A DNA stretch of 64,000 nucleotides from Erwinia sp. E_sp_B01_1 (GCF_036865545.1 NZ_CP142208.1:1736001-1800000), one strand, 5' to 3'; positions 46,941 through 56,761 are shown, counted from the first letter of the stretch. The notes: generated by a model not told the origin, from the letters alone. Made by a program: numbers and translations.

Positions 46941-47195
46941 TTAATGCTTTTTGTAGTCACGGTCCTGATACTCTGTTGCTTCAATCTTTGCAATGCCAGC
47001 TTCGAGAATATTGATGAATTGTCTGGCTACATCGGTCGTTAACCAGTAAGTCTGACCCACTTCTGCTTCGTCGGTCTCTTGCTTATTTGAAGTCAGTGAA
47101 TGCAGACGGATCATCATGGCATCATAAGAGTCTACGGTACTGATATCCCACCCGATGAGGGGATGTGTCTGGATCACATCTTTGTTCCTGTCCAT
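46941..47195 (-). CDS. bssS: Biofilm regulator BssS
   Basis: An 84-residue small cytoplasmic protein. VIQTHPLIGWDISTVDSYDA (about 7-26) and VGQTYWLTTDVARQFI match E. coli BssS, which affects biofilm formation and indole/AI-2 signalling by an unclear route. It has its own terminator. Confidence 0.93.
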   Translation of the reverse strand: MDRNKDVIQTHPLIGWDISTVDSYDAMMIRLHSLTSNKQETDEAEVGQTYWLTTDVARQFINILEAGIAKIEATEYQDRDYKKH

Positions 47196-47595
47196 TATAA
47201 CCCCCTATTACTCGTGAATGATGACAACGAAGTGTTTTATCGAGGTTCAATGCGGCCTTTTTTCATAGAGCAGGATAATTATAACAGCATTTCAAAATCC
47301 CGCTGAACGAAATTTTAACGCCGTAAAGACCAAAGAGTTTGATTAAAGGTTTTTAAATAAGCGTAAGCGGCAGAAAAAAATAAATGTGATGGTAACGGGA
47401 GAAATGAGTTTTAAAACTTTACACTGGCGAAATAATAAACAAAAAAAGAAGCGATAAGAATGCGCTGTCGGGTAACGAATCTGGCCCTTTTTTTCGTGGT
47501 GCTGCGGCGCTGCTCAGGCGCGCCAAAGGCTGGAAAGCAAAAAATCCGGGTGGCGACACCCGGCAAACAACGGCAATAAAAAAGGGGGGAACAGG
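47196..47595. other. Non-coding region between bssS and dinI
   Basis: The 400 bases hold the bssS promoter region and, at the right end, the dinI terminator. A 39-codon frame at 47460-47579 (MRCRVTNLALFFVVL...) has a weak ribosome site and overlaps the dinI terminator, so I do not call it. I see no yceO homologue, which sits in this neighbourhood in E. coli. Confidence 0.5.
47540..47563 (-). terminator. Terminator of dinI
   Basis: CCGGGTG-GCGA-CACCCGG forms a seven-base-pair stem, and leftward it runs into ATTTTTTGC. Confidence 0.8.
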
Positions 47596-47841
47596 CTAGT
47601 CGGTGATGAACCAGTCTTCAGCGCTTTCCCAGGTTTCCTGCAGGATTTCTGTGATGCGGTCTTTGGCCTCTTTGCCGCCGCCCATCACCGTGAGATTATT
47701 AGCGCCAGCATAACGCACGGAAACGCTGTTCGCAGAATCAGGAAAATCCTTATCAATACGTTTTACAAGTTCTGTCGACAGCGCATCAATTGCGCCAGCG
47801 GGCAGGGAAGTGGTTTTTGCTACAGTGACTTCAATACGCAT
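47596..47841 (-). CDS. dinI: DNA-damage-inducible protein DinI
   Basis: An 81-residue acidic protein that stabilises or restrains RecA filaments and tunes the SOS response. MRIEVTVAKTTSLPAGAID and the C-terminal acidic helix (ILQETWESAEDWF) are characteristic. The ATG at 47841 is chosen by family match; a longer frame would run back through the LexA box. SOS control is shown by the LexA site 21 bases upstream. Confidence 0.93.
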   Translation of the reverse strand: MRIEVTVAKTTSLPAGAIDALSTELVKRIDKDFPDSANSVSVRYAGANNLTVMGGGKEAKDRITEILQETWESAEDWFITD

Positions 47842-47861
47842 AAAAGCCTCCGGATAAGATA

Positions 47862-47877
47862 CTGTAAATATATACAG
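47862..47877. promoter_or_regulatory. LexA (SOS) box of dinI
   Basis: CTGTAAATATATACAG has the full CTGT-N8-ACAG form with an AT-rich centre. It stands immediately before the dinI ribosome site and would cover the promoter. Confidence 0.9.
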
Positions 47878-47919
47878 TAAATTCACCGGAGGCAAATACT
47901 TTATTGTTTTGGTGAAGGG

Positions 47920-48966
47920 TTAAAGCTCTACGGTCCAGTTCAGCGTTTCACCAGCCAGGAATGGCACCAGTGAATGTTCGCCCAGCGCGATGCTGTCGGC
48001 CACTTTCCACGGCTTACGCACCAGTTTTATCGTGCCTTCATTCAACGGCAGGCCATAAAAACGCGGGCCGTTTTCAGAGCAGAAAGCTTCCAGATGCTGC
48101 AACGCATTCATCTCTTCGAATACCGTGGCGTAGGCTGGCAGTGAAGAGGGCGCATTGAACACCCCGGCGCAACCGCAGGTGGCTTCTTTAAGGTGACGCA
48201 GATGCGGTGCGGTATCCGTTCCCAGGAAGAAACGATCGTTTCCGCCGGCAACCACTTTACGCAACGCTTCCTGATGGACATTCCGTTTCAGGATTGGCAG
48301 GCAGTAAAGGTGCGGGCGAATACCGCCGACCAGCATGTGATTACGGTTAAACATCAGATGCTGAGGCGTGACGGTAGCAGCCAGGAAGCGGTTGCCCTCT
48401 TCAACATAGGCGGCGGCTTCTTTCGTGGTGATATGTTCAAACACCACTTTCAACTCCGGATACTGCTTACGCAGAGGATCCATCACCGTTTCAATAAAGC
48501 GTGCTTCGCGATCGAAGATATCAATGTCAGCAGAGGTCACCTCGCCGTGGATCAGCAGGGGCATACCGATTTTCTGCATCCGCTCAAGCACGCTGGCGAT
48601 GCTGGCGATATTAGTGACACCGTGGCTGGAGTTCGTGGTGGCGTGAGCAGGATAGAGCTTGGCTGCGGTAAAAACGCCTTCGCTGAAGCCTTTTTCAATC
48701 TCGTCAGGATCCAGCGAGTCGGTCAGGTAACAGGTCATCAGCGGGGTGAAAGCGTGCCCGGATGGGATAGCAGCCAGAATACGATCCCGGTAGGCAATTG
48801 CCGCGGCAACGCTGCTTACAGGAGGATTAAGATTCGGCATCACAATAGCCCGGCCACAAACCTCACTGGTGAATGGCAGCACGGTTTTCAGCATCTCATC
48901 GTCTCGCAGATGAATATGCCAGTCGTCAGGGCGGCGAAGGGTTAATACCTGGGGTTGTGCTGTCAT
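47920..48966 (-). CDS. pyrC: Dihydroorotase PyrC
   Basis: A 348-residue zinc amidohydrolase closing the dihydroorotate ring in pyrimidine synthesis. Metal-site motifs are visible: DDWHIHLRD (two His, about 14-22), the carboxylated Lys in [33 protein letters not shown] and the Asp in LGTDTAPH. The length equals the E. coli enzyme. Its leader can fold as expected for CTP-dependent control. Confidence 0.95.
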   Translation of the reverse strand: MTAQPQVLTLRRPDDWHIHLRDDEMLKTVLPFTSEVCGRAIVMPNLNPPVSSVAAAIAYRDRILAAIPSGHAFTPLMTCYLTDSLDPDEIEKGFSEGVFTAAKLYPAHATTNSSHGVTNIASIASVLERMQKIGMPLLIHGEVTSADIDIFDREARFIETVMDPLRKQYPELKVVFEHITTKEAAAYVEEGNRFLAATVTPQHLMFNRNHMLVGGIRPHLYCLPILKRNVHQEALRKVVAGGNDRFFLGTDTAPHLRHLKEATCGCAGVFNAPSSLPAYATVFEEMNALQHLEAFCSENGPRFYGLPLNEGTIKLVRKPWKVADSIALGEHSLVPFLAGETLNWTVEL

Positions 48967-49023
48967 CTTAATGCTCCGGCAGAAGGGAAATCAGTAGTGG
49001 GATTTAGCCGGGTTCTAAGCATA
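48967..49023 (-). promoter_or_regulatory. pyrC promoter -10 and CTP-responsive leader
   Basis: On the minus strand a -10 TATGCT (49023-49018) is followed six bases later by CCCGG (49012-49008). The 5' CCGGC can pair with GCCGG, which overlaps the ribosome site GGAG (48977-48974). A transcript starting at C would keep the hairpin and hide the ribosome site; one starting at the G would lose it. This is the arrangement known for E. coli and Salmonella pyrC. I see no convincing -35 or PurR box. Confidence 0.65.
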
Positions 49024-49087
49024 GGGATAAAGAGGCGGGAATGCACCTGGTTTGTTAAACCCCAGGGAAAATACCTTTATCCGGGAA

Positions 49088-49113
49088 TTCCCGGCGAATC
49101 GCTCCGCCGGGAA
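49088..49113. terminator. Hairpin after yceB
   Basis: TTCCCGGCG and CGCCGGGAA pair perfectly over nine bases with an eight-base loop. The palindrome CCGGGAATTCCCGG (49081-49094) shares its left arm, so two alternative folds compete. No T tract. Confidence 0.5.
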
Positions 49114-49125
49114 CGCCTGAGAAAG

Positions 49126-49691
49126 TTACTGACCGGTGAACGGGATCACCAGTTCGCCAGGCTTCACTTCCAGCCCTTTAGCAAATCGTTTTGCCAGAGA
49201 CTCCGCTTTGCTGCGATCGGTGCTGAGCACATAGGCCGGTTTCTGATTGAAATACTCTTTCAGCGACTGATTCAGGTAGGGCGTCAGCGTTTTCAGCATG
49301 CCCTGCATTTTTTCAGGCAGCACCTGAACATCCACCAGCTCCATATCTTTCAGGAAGATGGCGCCTTTCTCTTTATCAAACACCGGCTGTGCTTTCATGG
49401 TCAGCTTCATTTCGGCCTGTTGTGGGCCAAACAGCGAACTGATATTGACTTTGGCATTGCCGGAGAGCGTGACTTTGTTCGGCTCTTCACGGCCAATCTT
49501 GCTGCTGAGATCGGTCAACACTATATGCGCGTCCACCAGACCCGCTACGCCAATCTGCTTCTCATAGTTATTGTGTTTAGCCAGCGCCTGGTTCACTTCC
49601 TGCTCGCTGATGGTGTACTGCGTCAGTTGATTACAGCCGGTCAGTAAGCCAACCAGCAGCAGGGCGCACAGCCCAAAAAAGCTCTGTTCAT
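49126..49691 (-). pseudogene. yceB: Lipoprotein YceB (DUF1439), frameshifted in the signal peptide
   Basis: The body (GTG at 49596 to 49126, 156 residues) matches YceB: NQALAKHNNYEKQIG, LSSKIGREEPNKVTL and VKPGELVIPFTGQ. Upstream the same frame encodes ALLLVGLLTGCNQLTQYTI, a lipobox, but has no ATG. The expected start ATG at 49691 (MNRAF) is in another frame. One extra base in the run of six A (plus strand 49675-49680) would join them. As written, no signal peptide can be made, so the gene is broken or the assembly has lost one base. The family is an outer-membrane-type lipoprotein of unknown role. Confidence 0.8.
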
Positions 49692-49809
49692 CGTTTTCCT
49701 CTGTTTATTACCTGCCGTCAGTAACCCTTCTGACGTGAGGCGATAGAGTGCCCGACAATGCCCGAAGAGTCACCAGGTGAGAGGAGAAAGCGTCAGGAAA
49801 AAAATGTGA

Positions 49810-49841
49810 CGAAATAAAGCAGGGCCGTGGAAACGGCCCTG
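49810..49841 (-). terminator. Terminator of grxB
   Basis: CAGGGCCGT-GGAA-ACGGCCCTG has a nearly perfect nine-base-pair stem; leftward it is followed by CTTTATTTC. Confidence 0.75.
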
Positions 49842-49847
49842 GCGGGA

Positions 49848-50495
49848 TCAGACGGCTATGGAAGACAGCAGGTTGATTTGGGTCTGTTTGGCCATATTGT
49901 CACGGTAATCCGCAACGCGGCTTGGGTACTCCACGCCGGCAACCAGTGACAGCGAGCGTAACACCGGGAACAGATGGATGTCGTCGAGCGAGAGCTCGCC
50001 ATTGACCGCATTGGCTTTCACGATCAGCTTGTCCAGCTTGCGCAGGTCATCGTTGACGTTTTTGATATAGCCTTCGGCATGCAGTTTAAGTTCGTCAAAA
50101 CTGCCCAGATTGGCCTCTTTCTTCTCTTTAAAGTAGCGCCGGGCTTCTGGCGTGGCAAATTCCGCAAACGCAGCTTCAGCAATTTTCGGCAGCAGCAACT
50201 TGTTCAGATAGCCATTGATATGACGCAGCCAGTCGGAGATCGCCGGATTGGTTTTACCCGTCAGCAGCGGTTCGCGATCTTTATGATCCACGTAGTGCAC
50301 GATGTCCAGACTCTCCGGCATACAACTGCCGTCCTCTTTCATCAGGATCGGCGCCATTTTCTGCCCGATCAATTTTTTCGGCGTTGCTTCATCATCGTTC
50401 AGCATCACCACCAGTTCCACTGGCACATTTTTAAGGCCGAAAATCATCCGGGCTTTTACACAGAACGGGCAGTGGTCATAAATATAGAGTTTCAA
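49848..50495 (-). CDS. grxB: Glutaredoxin 2
   Basis: A 215-residue glutathione-S-transferase-like glutaredoxin. The active site is CPFC (residues 9-12) in a thioredoxin domain, followed by an all-helical C-terminal domain. It reduces disulfides and glutathionylated proteins in the cytoplasm. Position between yceB and rimJ is conserved apart from the missing mdtH. Confidence 0.95.
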   Translation of the reverse strand: MKLYIYDHCPFCVKARMIFGLKNVPVELVVMLNDDEATPKKLIGQKMAPILMKEDGSCMPESLDIVHYVDHKDREPLLTGKTNPAISDWLRHINGYLNKLLLPKIAEAAFAEFATPEARRYFKEKKEANLGSFDELKLHAEGYIKNVNDDLRKLDKLIVKANAVNGELSLDDIHLFPVLRSLSLVAGVEYPSRVADYRDNMAKQTQINLLSSIAV

Positions 50496-50779
50496 GAACG
50501 CCTCCTTAAAGCGATAAGGGTGAAGTGGTCACCCTCAATCTTCTGAATGCATTGAGGAAGTATGGAAGAGATCCGCCGCGAGGGCAAACCGCTGCGGCCC
50601 GGCCGTTCAGCCTTTCCGCTTTTCAGAAATTTTAAGCTCAGTAATTTACCCGTCATGGCTCAGGCGGTTATAGTGTTTTGAGCAGGCAGGAAATGTCGGG
50701 CAGGGACCGGAAATAATTGTGTTCTGCTGGCGCAACTGCTTACCCCTTTTACTGCCCCCGGCCGGATTCAGGAGATAAG
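50496..50779. other. Non-coding region between grxB and rimJ; mdtH absent
   Basis: This divergent spacer holds the promoters of grxB and rimJ. In E. coli the multidrug transporter gene mdtH lies here; no remnant of a 12-helix transporter can be seen in any frame. Confidence 0.6.
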
Positions 50780-51370
50780 ATGTTTGGCTATCGTTCCGCA
50801 GCCCCTAAAGTCCGTCTGACAACCGACAGGCTGGTCATTCGTCTTGTTCATGAGCGCGATGCCTGGCGACTGGCTGATTATTACGCCGAGAACAGGGCTT
50901 TTCTCAAACCCTGGGAGCCTGTCCGTGATGAGAGTCATTGTTACCCTTCAGGCTGGCAGGCTCGCCTGGGCCTGATCGGTGAAATGCATAAGCAGGGCAG
51001 CGCCTACTATTTTGCCGTGATGGATCCTGAAGAGAATGAAGTGCGTGGCGTGGCAAATTTCAGCAACGTGGTCCGCGGCTCTTTTCATGCCTGCTATCTG
51101 GGCTATTCGCTGGGAGAAAAGTGGCAGGGGCAGGGGATCATGTTTGAAGCCCTGCAGTCGGCTATACGCTACATGCAGCGCCAGCAGCGGATCCACCGCA
51201 TCATGGCTAACTACATGCCGCACAACCAACGAAGTGGCAACCTTCTCGCCCGGCTGGGCTTTGAAAAAGAGGGCTATGCCAAAGAGTACTTACTGATTGA
51301 CGGGCGCTGGCAGGATCATGTGCTGACGGCGCTTACCGCCAAAGAGTGGCAACCTGAACGTCGCGGATAA
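50780..51370 (+). CDS. rimJ: Ribosomal protein uS5 N-acetyltransferase RimJ
   Basis: A 196-residue GNAT-family acetyltransferase that acetylates the N-terminal Ala of ribosomal protein S5. [29 protein letters not shown] and the acetyl-CoA loop [13 protein letters not shown] are as in E. coli. The start MFGYRS at 50780 is chosen over an upstream in-frame ATG at 50717 by family match. Followed four bases later by yceH. Confidence 0.95.
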   Translation: MFGYRSAAPKVRLTTDRLVIRLVHERDAWRLADYYAENRAFLKPWEPVRDESHCYPSGWQARLGLIGEMHKQGSAYYFAVMDPEENEVRGVANFSNVVRGSFHACYLGYSLGEKWQGQGIMFEALQSAIRYMQRQQRIHRIMANYMPHNQRSGNLLARLGFEKEGYAKEYLLIDGRWQDHVLTALTAKEWQPERRG

Positions 51371-51374
51371 CCTG

Positions 51375-52016
51375 ATGAAAATTCTTCTTTCGGCCATTGA
51401 GGCCCGTATCCTTGGCTGCCTGCTGGAAAAGCAGGTCACCACCCCCGACCAGTACCCCATGTCACTGAATGGCGTGGTCACTGCCTGTAATCAAAAATCC
51501 AATCGTGAGCCCATTCTCTCTCTGAGCGAAGCAAACGTGCAGGATACGCTGGACAGGCTGGTAAAAAAACATCTGGTCACCCCCCAAAGTGGTTCGGGCA
51601 ACCGGGTAATGAAGTATGAGCACCGGTTCTGTAATACTGAATTTGGTCAGCTGAAATTTTCTTCAGCAGAGCTGGCACTGATTGCCACTCTGCTACTGCG
51701 CGGTGTGCAAACGCCCGGAGAGTTACGCACCCGTACTGCACGTCTGCATGAGTTTGCCGACATGGCCGAAGTGGAACAGACTCTGGAAACGCTGGCTTCA
51801 CGCGAGGATGGTCCCTTTGTGGTGCGCCTTACGCGTGAACCGGGTAAGCGGGAGAGCCGCTTTATGCATCTGTTCAGCGGCGAAGTGGATGAAGCGAGTC
51901 TGGCCCCGGCTGAAAATTCTGACGAAAGCGACGATCTGCGTGATCGCGTAGCCAGGCTGGAGCGCGAAATGGCTGAGCTTAAGCAGCAGCTGGCCCGTTT
52001 AAGTGGGGAAAATTGA
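51375..52016 (+). CDS. yceH: YceH (DUF480) family protein
   Basis: A 213-residue protein of two winged-helix-like repeats ([20 protein letters not shown], then [25 protein letters not shown]) and a C-terminal coiled coil rich in Arg, Glu and Leu (about 190-212). Function is unknown; the fold suggests nucleic-acid binding. It is in the rimJ-yceH-mviM-murJ run. Confidence 0.92.
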   Translation: MKILLSAIEARILGCLLEKQVTTPDQYPMSLNGVVTACNQKSNREPILSLSEANVQDTLDRLVKKHLVTPQSGSGNRVMKYEHRFCNTEFGQLKFSSAELALIATLLLRGVQTPGELRTRTARLHEFADMAEVEQTLETLASREDGPFVVRLTREPGKRESRFMHLFSGEVDEASLAPAENSDESDDLRDRVARLEREMAELKQQLARLSGEN

Positions 52017-52017
52017 G

Positions 52018-52941
52018 ATGGCCGGGATCCGTATTGGTATCGTTGGTTTAGGTGGCATAGCGCAGAAAGCCTGGCTGCCGGTCGTGACCCACACGGCTGG
52101 CTGGCAGATAGCCGGGGCTTTTTCCCGGGATCAGCAGAAAGCCCGGCCAGTTTGTGACAGTTACCGCATTCCCTTATTTGGCAGCCTGGCTGATTTAGCC
52201 GCGGCCAGTGACGCCGTCTTTGTACACACGTCGACCGAAAGCCATTTCACTGTGGTGAAAGCTCTGCTGCTGGCAGGCGTGGATGTCTGCGTGGATAAGC
52301 CGCTGGCCGCCAGGCTGAACGAAGCGGAACAGCTGGTGGAACTGGCCCATAAACTGGGGCGCAAACTGATGGTGGGCTTTAACCGACGCTTTGCTCCCCG
52401 TTATCTGCAACTGAAAGCGCAGCTGGATTCGTTAGCTTCACTGCGGATGGATAAACACCGTAGCGACAGTGTCGGGCCACAGGATCTCTTCTTTACGCTG
52501 CTGGACGATTACCTGCATGTGGTGGATACCGCACTGTGGCTCAGCGGCGGAAAGGCCAGGCTGCTTAGCGGCACGCTAATGACCACGGACGCAGGTGAAA
52601 TGCTTTACGCAGAGCATCACTTCTCCAACGGTGACAGCCAAATCACCACCAGCATGCACCGCAGGGCTGGCAGCCAGGGTGAATCGGTTTGCGCCGTCAC
52701 CGATGGCAGCCTGCTGCGGGTTGATGAGATGCGGGATTTCCGGCAGGAGGTAGCAGGAAAGCTGATTATCGACCCGATCCCTGGCTGGCAGTCCACGCTT
52801 GAGCAGCGCGGCTTTGCCGGGGCCGCCCGGCACTTCATCGCCTGTGTGGAAAATCAGACAATGCCGCAGACTTCCGGTGAACAGGCGCTGATGGCGCAGC
52901 GCGTGGTGGAAAAACTCTGGCGTGAGACCGATCGTGAATAA
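52018..52941 (+). CDS. mviM: Gfo/Idh/MocA-family oxidoreductase MviM
   Basis: A 307-residue NAD(P)-dependent dehydrogenase-like protein. The Rossmann motif IVGLGGIAQKAW (about 8-19) and the catalytic-site Lys in VDKPLA (family EKP motif) are visible. Substrate unknown. ATG at 52018 follows the yceH stop by one base and replaces an upstream GTG within yceH. The gene precedes murJ as in E. coli. Confidence 0.92.
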   Translation: MAGIRIGIVGLGGIAQKAWLPVVTHTAGWQIAGAFSRDQQKARPVCDSYRIPLFGSLADLAAASDAVFVHTSTESHFTVVKALLLAGVDVCVDKPLAARLNEAEQLVELAHKLGRKLMVGFNRRFAPRYLQLKAQLDSLASLRMDKHRSDSVGPQDLFFTLLDDYLHVVDTALWLSGGKARLLSGTLMTTDAGEMLYAEHHFSNGDSQITTSMHRRAGSQGESVCAVTDGSLLRVDEMRDFRQEVAGKLIIDPIPGWQSTLEQRGFAGAARHFIACVENQTMPQTSGEQALMAQRVVEKLWRETDRE

Positions 52942-53070
52942 CCCGTTGTAACAAAGGAATCTGGTTATTTCCTTCAGCATCAGTAGACTATGCCCATTCT
53001 GGCGGGTCTCCCCGGCCCGCCTGTGCTCGTCGTGGCTTTGCCACCTACCGGTAAGAGATTCAGGAAGAAC

Positions 53071-54609
53071 ATGAACCTGTTAAAATCGTTGGCAGCGGTC
53101 AGCTCAATGACCCTGTTTTCGCGCGTGCTGGGCTTTGCCCGCGACGCCATTGTGGCCAGAGTTTTTGGTGCCGGGATGGCTACGGATGCCTTCTTCGTGG
53201 CGTTCAAACTGCCCAATCTTCTGCGACGCATCTTCGCGGAAGGGGCCTTTTCTCAGGCTTTCGTGCCGATTCTGGCGGAATATAAAAGCAAGCAGGGTGA
53301 AGAGGCTACGCGGATTTTTGTGGCTTACGTTTCCGGCCTGCTGACGCTGGCGCTGGCGGTGATTACCCTGCTGGGGATGCTGGCTGCCCCCTGGGTCATT
53401 CTAATCACGGCGCCTGGCTTTGCGGACACGGCAGACAAGTTTGCCCTGACGTCAGCCCTGTTACGGGTGACATTCCCCTATATTTTTCTGATTTCTCTCG
53501 CCTCGCTGGCTGGCGCAATCCTGAATACCTGGAACCGCTTCTCCGTCCCGGCCTTTGCGCCAACGCTGCTTAACGTCAGCATGATCGGTTTCGCCCTGTT
53601 TGCCGCACCGCATTTCCATCCGCCAGTGATGGCGCTGGCGTGGGCGGTAGTGGCTGGCGGGGTTCTGCAGCTAGGTTATCAACTACCGCATCTTAAGAAG
53701 ATTGGCATGCTGGTGTTGCCCCGGCTGAACCTCCGGGATGCTGGCGTCTGGCGGGTGATGCGTCAGATGGGGCCGGCAATTCTTGGCGTATCCGTCAGCC
53801 AGATCTCGCTGATCATTAATACCATTTTCGCCTCTTTCCTCGTCTCAGGTTCCGTCTCCTGGATGTACTACGCTGACCGCCTGATGGAGTTTCCTTCCGG
53901 GGTGCTGGGTGTGGCGCTGGGTACGATCCTGCTTCCTTCGCTGGCTAAAAGTTTCTCCAGCGGCAATCACGATGAGTATTCCCGGCTGATGGACTGGGGT
54001 TTACGCCTCTGCTTCCTGCTGGCCTTGCCCTGTGCTGTGGCGTTGGGGATCCTGGCAAAACCGCTGACCGTGGCGCTGTTCCAGTACGGAAAATTCAGCG
54101 CTTTTGATGCCGCTATGACCCAGCGCGCGCTGGTGGCCTATTCGGTGGGACTGATGGGGATCATCGTGGTGAAAGTGCTGGCTCCGGGCTTCTACTCCCG
54201 ACAGGACATCAAAACGCCGGTGCGCATAGCCATTGTGACCTTGATTATGACGCAGATAATGAACCTGGCCTTTATTGGCCCGCTGAAGCATGCAGGGCTG
54301 TCGCTGTCGATTGGTCTGGGCGCCTGCCTCAATGCCTCACTGCTTTACTGGCAGTTGCGTAAACAGAAGATTTTTCAGCCACAGCCTGGCTGGAGCAGCT
54401 TCCTTGTCCGGCTGATTATTGCCGTGGTGATGATGGCCGCTGCCCTGGTCGGTATGCTCTGGGTGATGCCGGAGTGGGCAACAGGCAATATGGCGTGGCG
54501 CCTGTTACGGCTGGCAGGGGTCTGTGCGGTAGGCGGTGGGGTCTTCTTTTTAGTGCTGGCCGTGCTGGGCTTTCGTATCAAAGATTTTGCCCGAAAAACG
54601 CTGGCCTGA
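53071..54609 (+). CDS. murJ: Lipid II flippase MurJ (MviN)
   Basis: A 512-residue inner-membrane protein with about 14 helices that moves lipid II to the periplasmic face for peptidoglycan synthesis. [24 protein letters not shown] (N-terminus), [22 protein letters not shown] and [15 protein letters not shown] are hallmark segments with key Arg residues. The start is the ATG at 53071; the frame is open further up but without family match. Confidence 0.95.
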   Translation: MNLLKSLAAVSSMTLFSRVLGFARDAIVARVFGAGMATDAFFVAFKLPNLLRRIFAEGAFSQAFVPILAEYKSKQGEEATRIFVAYVSGLLTLALAVITLLGMLAAPWVILITAPGFADTADKFALTSALLRVTFPYIFLISLASLAGAILNTWNRFSVPAFAPTLLNVSMIGFALFAAPHFHPPVMALAWAVVAGGVLQLGYQLPHLKKIGMLVLPRLNLRDAGVWRVMRQMGPAILGVSVSQISLIINTIFASFLVSGSVSWMYYADRLMEFPSGVLGVALGTILLPSLAKSFSSGNHDEYSRLMDWGLRLCFLLALPCAVALGILAKPLTVALFQYGKFSAFDAAMTQRALVAYSVGLMGIIVVKVLAPGFYSRQDIKTPVRIAIVTLIMTQIMNLAFIGPLKHAGLSLSIGLGACLNASLLYWQLRKQKIFQPQPGWSSFLVRLIIAVVMMAAALVGMLWVMPEWATGNMAWRLLRLAGVCAVGGGVFFLVLAVLGFRIKDFARKTLA

Positions 54610-54610
54610 T

Positions 54611-54647
54611 AAAAGCAAAGCCCCGAGGCAGTTTCCTGCGTCGGGGC
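54611..54647 (-). terminator. Terminator of the flgMN operon
   Basis: GCCCCGA pairs with TCGGGGC with a partly paired inner region; leftward it is followed by TTTGCTTTTATC. It stands 34 bases after the flgN stop and just after murJ on the other strand. Confidence 0.7.
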
Positions 54648-54680
54648 CGGGGCCAGTCTACCCTGAGGTAAAAATCAGGC

Positions 54681-55112
54681 CTAAACTTTACGGCTGATGA
54701 AGCTACTGGAAGTTGTCTGCCCGTCCGGGCCGTAAAACTTCTGAGTCTGATGAGGCTTCAGCACTTCCAGCGCCTGCTCGGTATGGCCGATCTGGTGATT
54801 CAGCAGCAACCCATTGTGTAAATTGGTGTCGCGCAGCTTCACAGTGTGCTCCTGAATGGCTGCCCAGCGGCGCGCCATATCAGGGTTACGACTGTAGGGG
54901 GCGTGCAGCCCGGCTTCTTTTTCCGCATCACGGCGCATCTGCTCAATAAAGTTGAGCGTGGCCAGCAGAGAACTTTTATCTTCGGTAATACGTTGCAGTA
55001 AGCTGCTGTTGATCTGGCCGCCTGAGAGTTGTTGTTGTTCGGCTGTCATTACTTCAGCCAGGTTATTCAGAACTTCCAGCATTTTATCCAGCGCGGTCAG
55101 CAGCTTTTGCAT
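54681..55112 (-). CDS. flgN: Flagellar export chaperone FlgN
   Basis: A 143-residue helical chaperone for the hook-filament junction proteins FlgK and FlgL. The N-terminal helix (LLTALDKMLEVLNNLAEVM) and the C-terminal LEVLKPHQTQKFYGPDGQT region are typical. It lies four bases after flgM. Confidence 0.93.
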   Translation of the reverse strand: MQKLLTALDKMLEVLNNLAEVMTAEQQQLSGGQINSSLLQRITEDKSSLLATLNFIEQMRRDAEKEAGLHAPYSRNPDMARRWAAIQEHTVKLRDTNLHNGLLLNHQIGHTEQALEVLKPHQTQKFYGPDGQTTSSSFISRKV

Positions 55113-55116
55113 TTAT

Positions 55117-55413
55117 TTAATTACCTTCTAAAGAATCTTTTGCCTGCTGAATCAGGGCATCGGCGATTTTGCCGGTATCCATTTTCAGTTCGCCATTGCG
55201 AATAGCGGTTTTTAACTCTTCAACGCGAGCGGCGTTGATATCCTGTGCGCTGGATTTGGTCAGCTGCGACTGTGCGCCGCTCAGGACAACCTGAGTGCCG
55301 GCTTCAGTGGTTTTGGTCTCAGCCTGACGTACCTTCGGTGCCGCAGTTTCGCTGGCATCACGGGTTTGCACGGTGCTGGCCGGGTTCGTAGGTTGAGTTC
55401 TGTCGATGCTCAT
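55117..55413 (-). CDS. flgM: Anti-sigma-28 factor FlgM
   Basis: A 98-residue, partly disordered protein that binds FliA (sigma-28) and is secreted once the hook is complete. MSIDRTQPTNPASTVQTRD and VEELKTAIRNGELKMDTGKIADALI match the family. It has its own sigma-28 promoter in addition to read-through from flgA. Confidence 0.94.
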   Translation of the reverse strand: MSIDRTQPTNPASTVQTRDASETAAPKVRQAETKTTEAGTQVVLSGAQSQLTKSSAQDINAARVEELKTAIRNGELKMDTGKIADALIQQAKDSLEGN

Positions 55414-55483
55414 TGTCTGACTCCTGTGTACTCAGGCGTTATGCCGGCCTGAGAAGCTAAGTGTATTACGTTTGTTATTAACA

Positions 55484-55510
55484 CTATCGGCAGATCTGAA
55501 CCCATCTTTA
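55484..55510 (-). promoter_or_regulatory. Sigma-28 (FliA) promoter of flgM
   Basis: On the minus strand TAAA and GCCGATAG are separated by 15 bases, matching the consensus TAAAGTTT-N11-GCCGATAA. It lies about 70 bases before flgM and overlaps only the flgA 3' spacer. Confidence 0.88.
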
Positions 55511-55515
55511 GGCCT

Positions 55516-56184
55516 TTATAGCGTAATCAGAATAATCCCATCCGCGCCGACTTTGCCACTGACAATCTGTCCTGAACTCATCCGCACACGCACCGGCTGG
55601 GCCGCGGTGGCATTGTTCATCGCACGGCCTTCGCTGGTCACGCTGAATCCTCCGCCATTAGCGGTCACGGTAACGTTTTGTCCAGCTTTGACCCGCCAGG
55701 GTTGCCTGACCATCATCAGGGTGAGCGGTTGGCCGGGGATAATATCACGAAGCGCCACGGCGTCAGTAATCTCTTCTGCCGACATCACAATCCTGGCGGG
55801 CAGGGTATCCAGCCGGCCATGCTGCACTCTGATATCGGCTGCGGTCAGCGTTCCACCGCGGGCTACCTGACGGGCAGCCACAATATAATCTCCGGTCACC
55901 TGTACCTGAACCTGAATATAGCGACGGTTCTGGTCGCAGTTAGCCGCCACGCTCATGTTGCCCCACATCCGGCTGTTGCCCGGAAGGGAGAATTGCGGAG
56001 CCGCACAGTCAGGCCACTGTGACTCTGGGGTTTTCACTACCACCGTAACAGTATCGGCAGTGTGGCCGGATTCACCATAGCGGGCTTTAAAATAGTCATT
56101 GAGTTGTCCGGTCAGCTCTTTTGCACTGGCCGAAGCACTCATCAAAGCCAGTAAAGTCACCAGCACAGCGGTTTTGATCCGCAT
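55516..56184 (-). CDS. flgA: Flagellar P-ring assembly chaperone FlgA
   Basis: A 222-residue periplasmic chaperone for FlgI. A signal peptide (about 1-21, SASASA) precedes a SAF-domain region ([19 protein letters not shown]) and the C-terminal [18 protein letters not shown] at 56184 has a GGGGAG ribosome site; a TTG two codons earlier is less likely. It is divergent from flgB. Confidence 0.93.
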   Translation of the reverse strand: MRIKTAVLVTLLALMSASASAKELTGQLNDYFKARYGESGHTADTVTVVVKTPESQWPDCAAPQFSLPGNSRMWGNMSVAANCDQNRRYIQVQVQVTGDYIVAARQVARGGTLTAADIRVQHGRLDTLPARIVMSAEEITDAVALRDIIPGQPLTLMMVRQPWRVKAGQNVTVTANGGGFSVTSEGRAMNNATAAQPVRVRMSSGQIVSGKVGADGIILITL

Positions 56185-56240
56185 CGTCAATTCTCCCCAA
56201 AGTCAAACTGGCCCTGATTCTACCGCTGAGTTGTCAATAT

Positions 56241-56284
56241 TAAGGCGCAAATTAGCGAGCAATTTTATCGCTATTCAGACGATG
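56241..56284. promoter_or_regulatory. FlhDC binding site between flgA and flgB
   Basis: AAGGCGCAAATTAGCG and CGCTATTCAGACGATG stand 11 bases apart as inverted half-sites, close to the FlhD4C2 consensus (AAYGSN3AAATARCG in inverted copies). It lies midway between the divergent class 2 genes flgA and flgB, where it can serve both. Confidence 0.78.
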
Positions 56285-56344
56285 ACTATTGCGCACCCCG
56301 TTTATTCTGTCAGCTCTGAATTTTCATTTTTTTGCGGAGGAAGC

Positions 56345-56758
56345 ATGCTCGACAAACTGGACGCAGCACTGCGGTTTAATACCGAAGCGTTAAACCTGCG
56401 TGCCCAGCGGCAGGAAATCCTGGCATCCAACATCGCCAATGCTGATACGCCAGGCTACCAGGCGCGCGATATTGATTTCGCCAGCCAGCTGAACAAGGTG
56501 ATGGAGCAGGGGCGGTCACAGGGCGCGGGAATGTCGTTGGCGGTGACGTCAGCACGCCATATTCCAGCGGAAACGCTCCAGCCAGCATCAATGGACCTGA
56601 TGTACCGGATCCCGGATCAGCCTTCGATGGATGGCAACACGGTCGATATGGATCGCGAACGTACCCAGTTCGCGGATAACAGCCTGAAATATCAAACCGA
56701 TCTGACACTCATCAGCAGCCAAATCAAGGGCATGATGTCTGTGCTACAGGGGCAATAA
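56345..56758 (+). CDS. flgB: Flagellar proximal rod protein FlgB
   Basis: A 137-residue rod protein. [31 protein letters not shown] is the N-terminal rod signature (here in part: [16 protein letters not shown]). The ATG at 56345 follows a strong GGAGGA site. First gene of the flgB-J operon, controlled by the FlhDC box upstream. Confidence 0.95.
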   Translation: MLDKLDAALRFNTEALNLRAQRQEILASNIANADTPGYQARDIDFASQLNKVMEQGRSQGAGMSLAVTSARHIPAETLQPASMDLMYRIPDQPSMDGNTVDMDRERTQFADNSLKYQTDLTLISSQIKGMMSVLQGQ

Positions 56759-56761
56759 GTT

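Noticed and set aside
47460..47579. 39-codon frame between bssS and dinI
   Set aside because: Weak ribosome site and overlaps the dinI terminator hairpin; does not resemble YceO as far as I recall.
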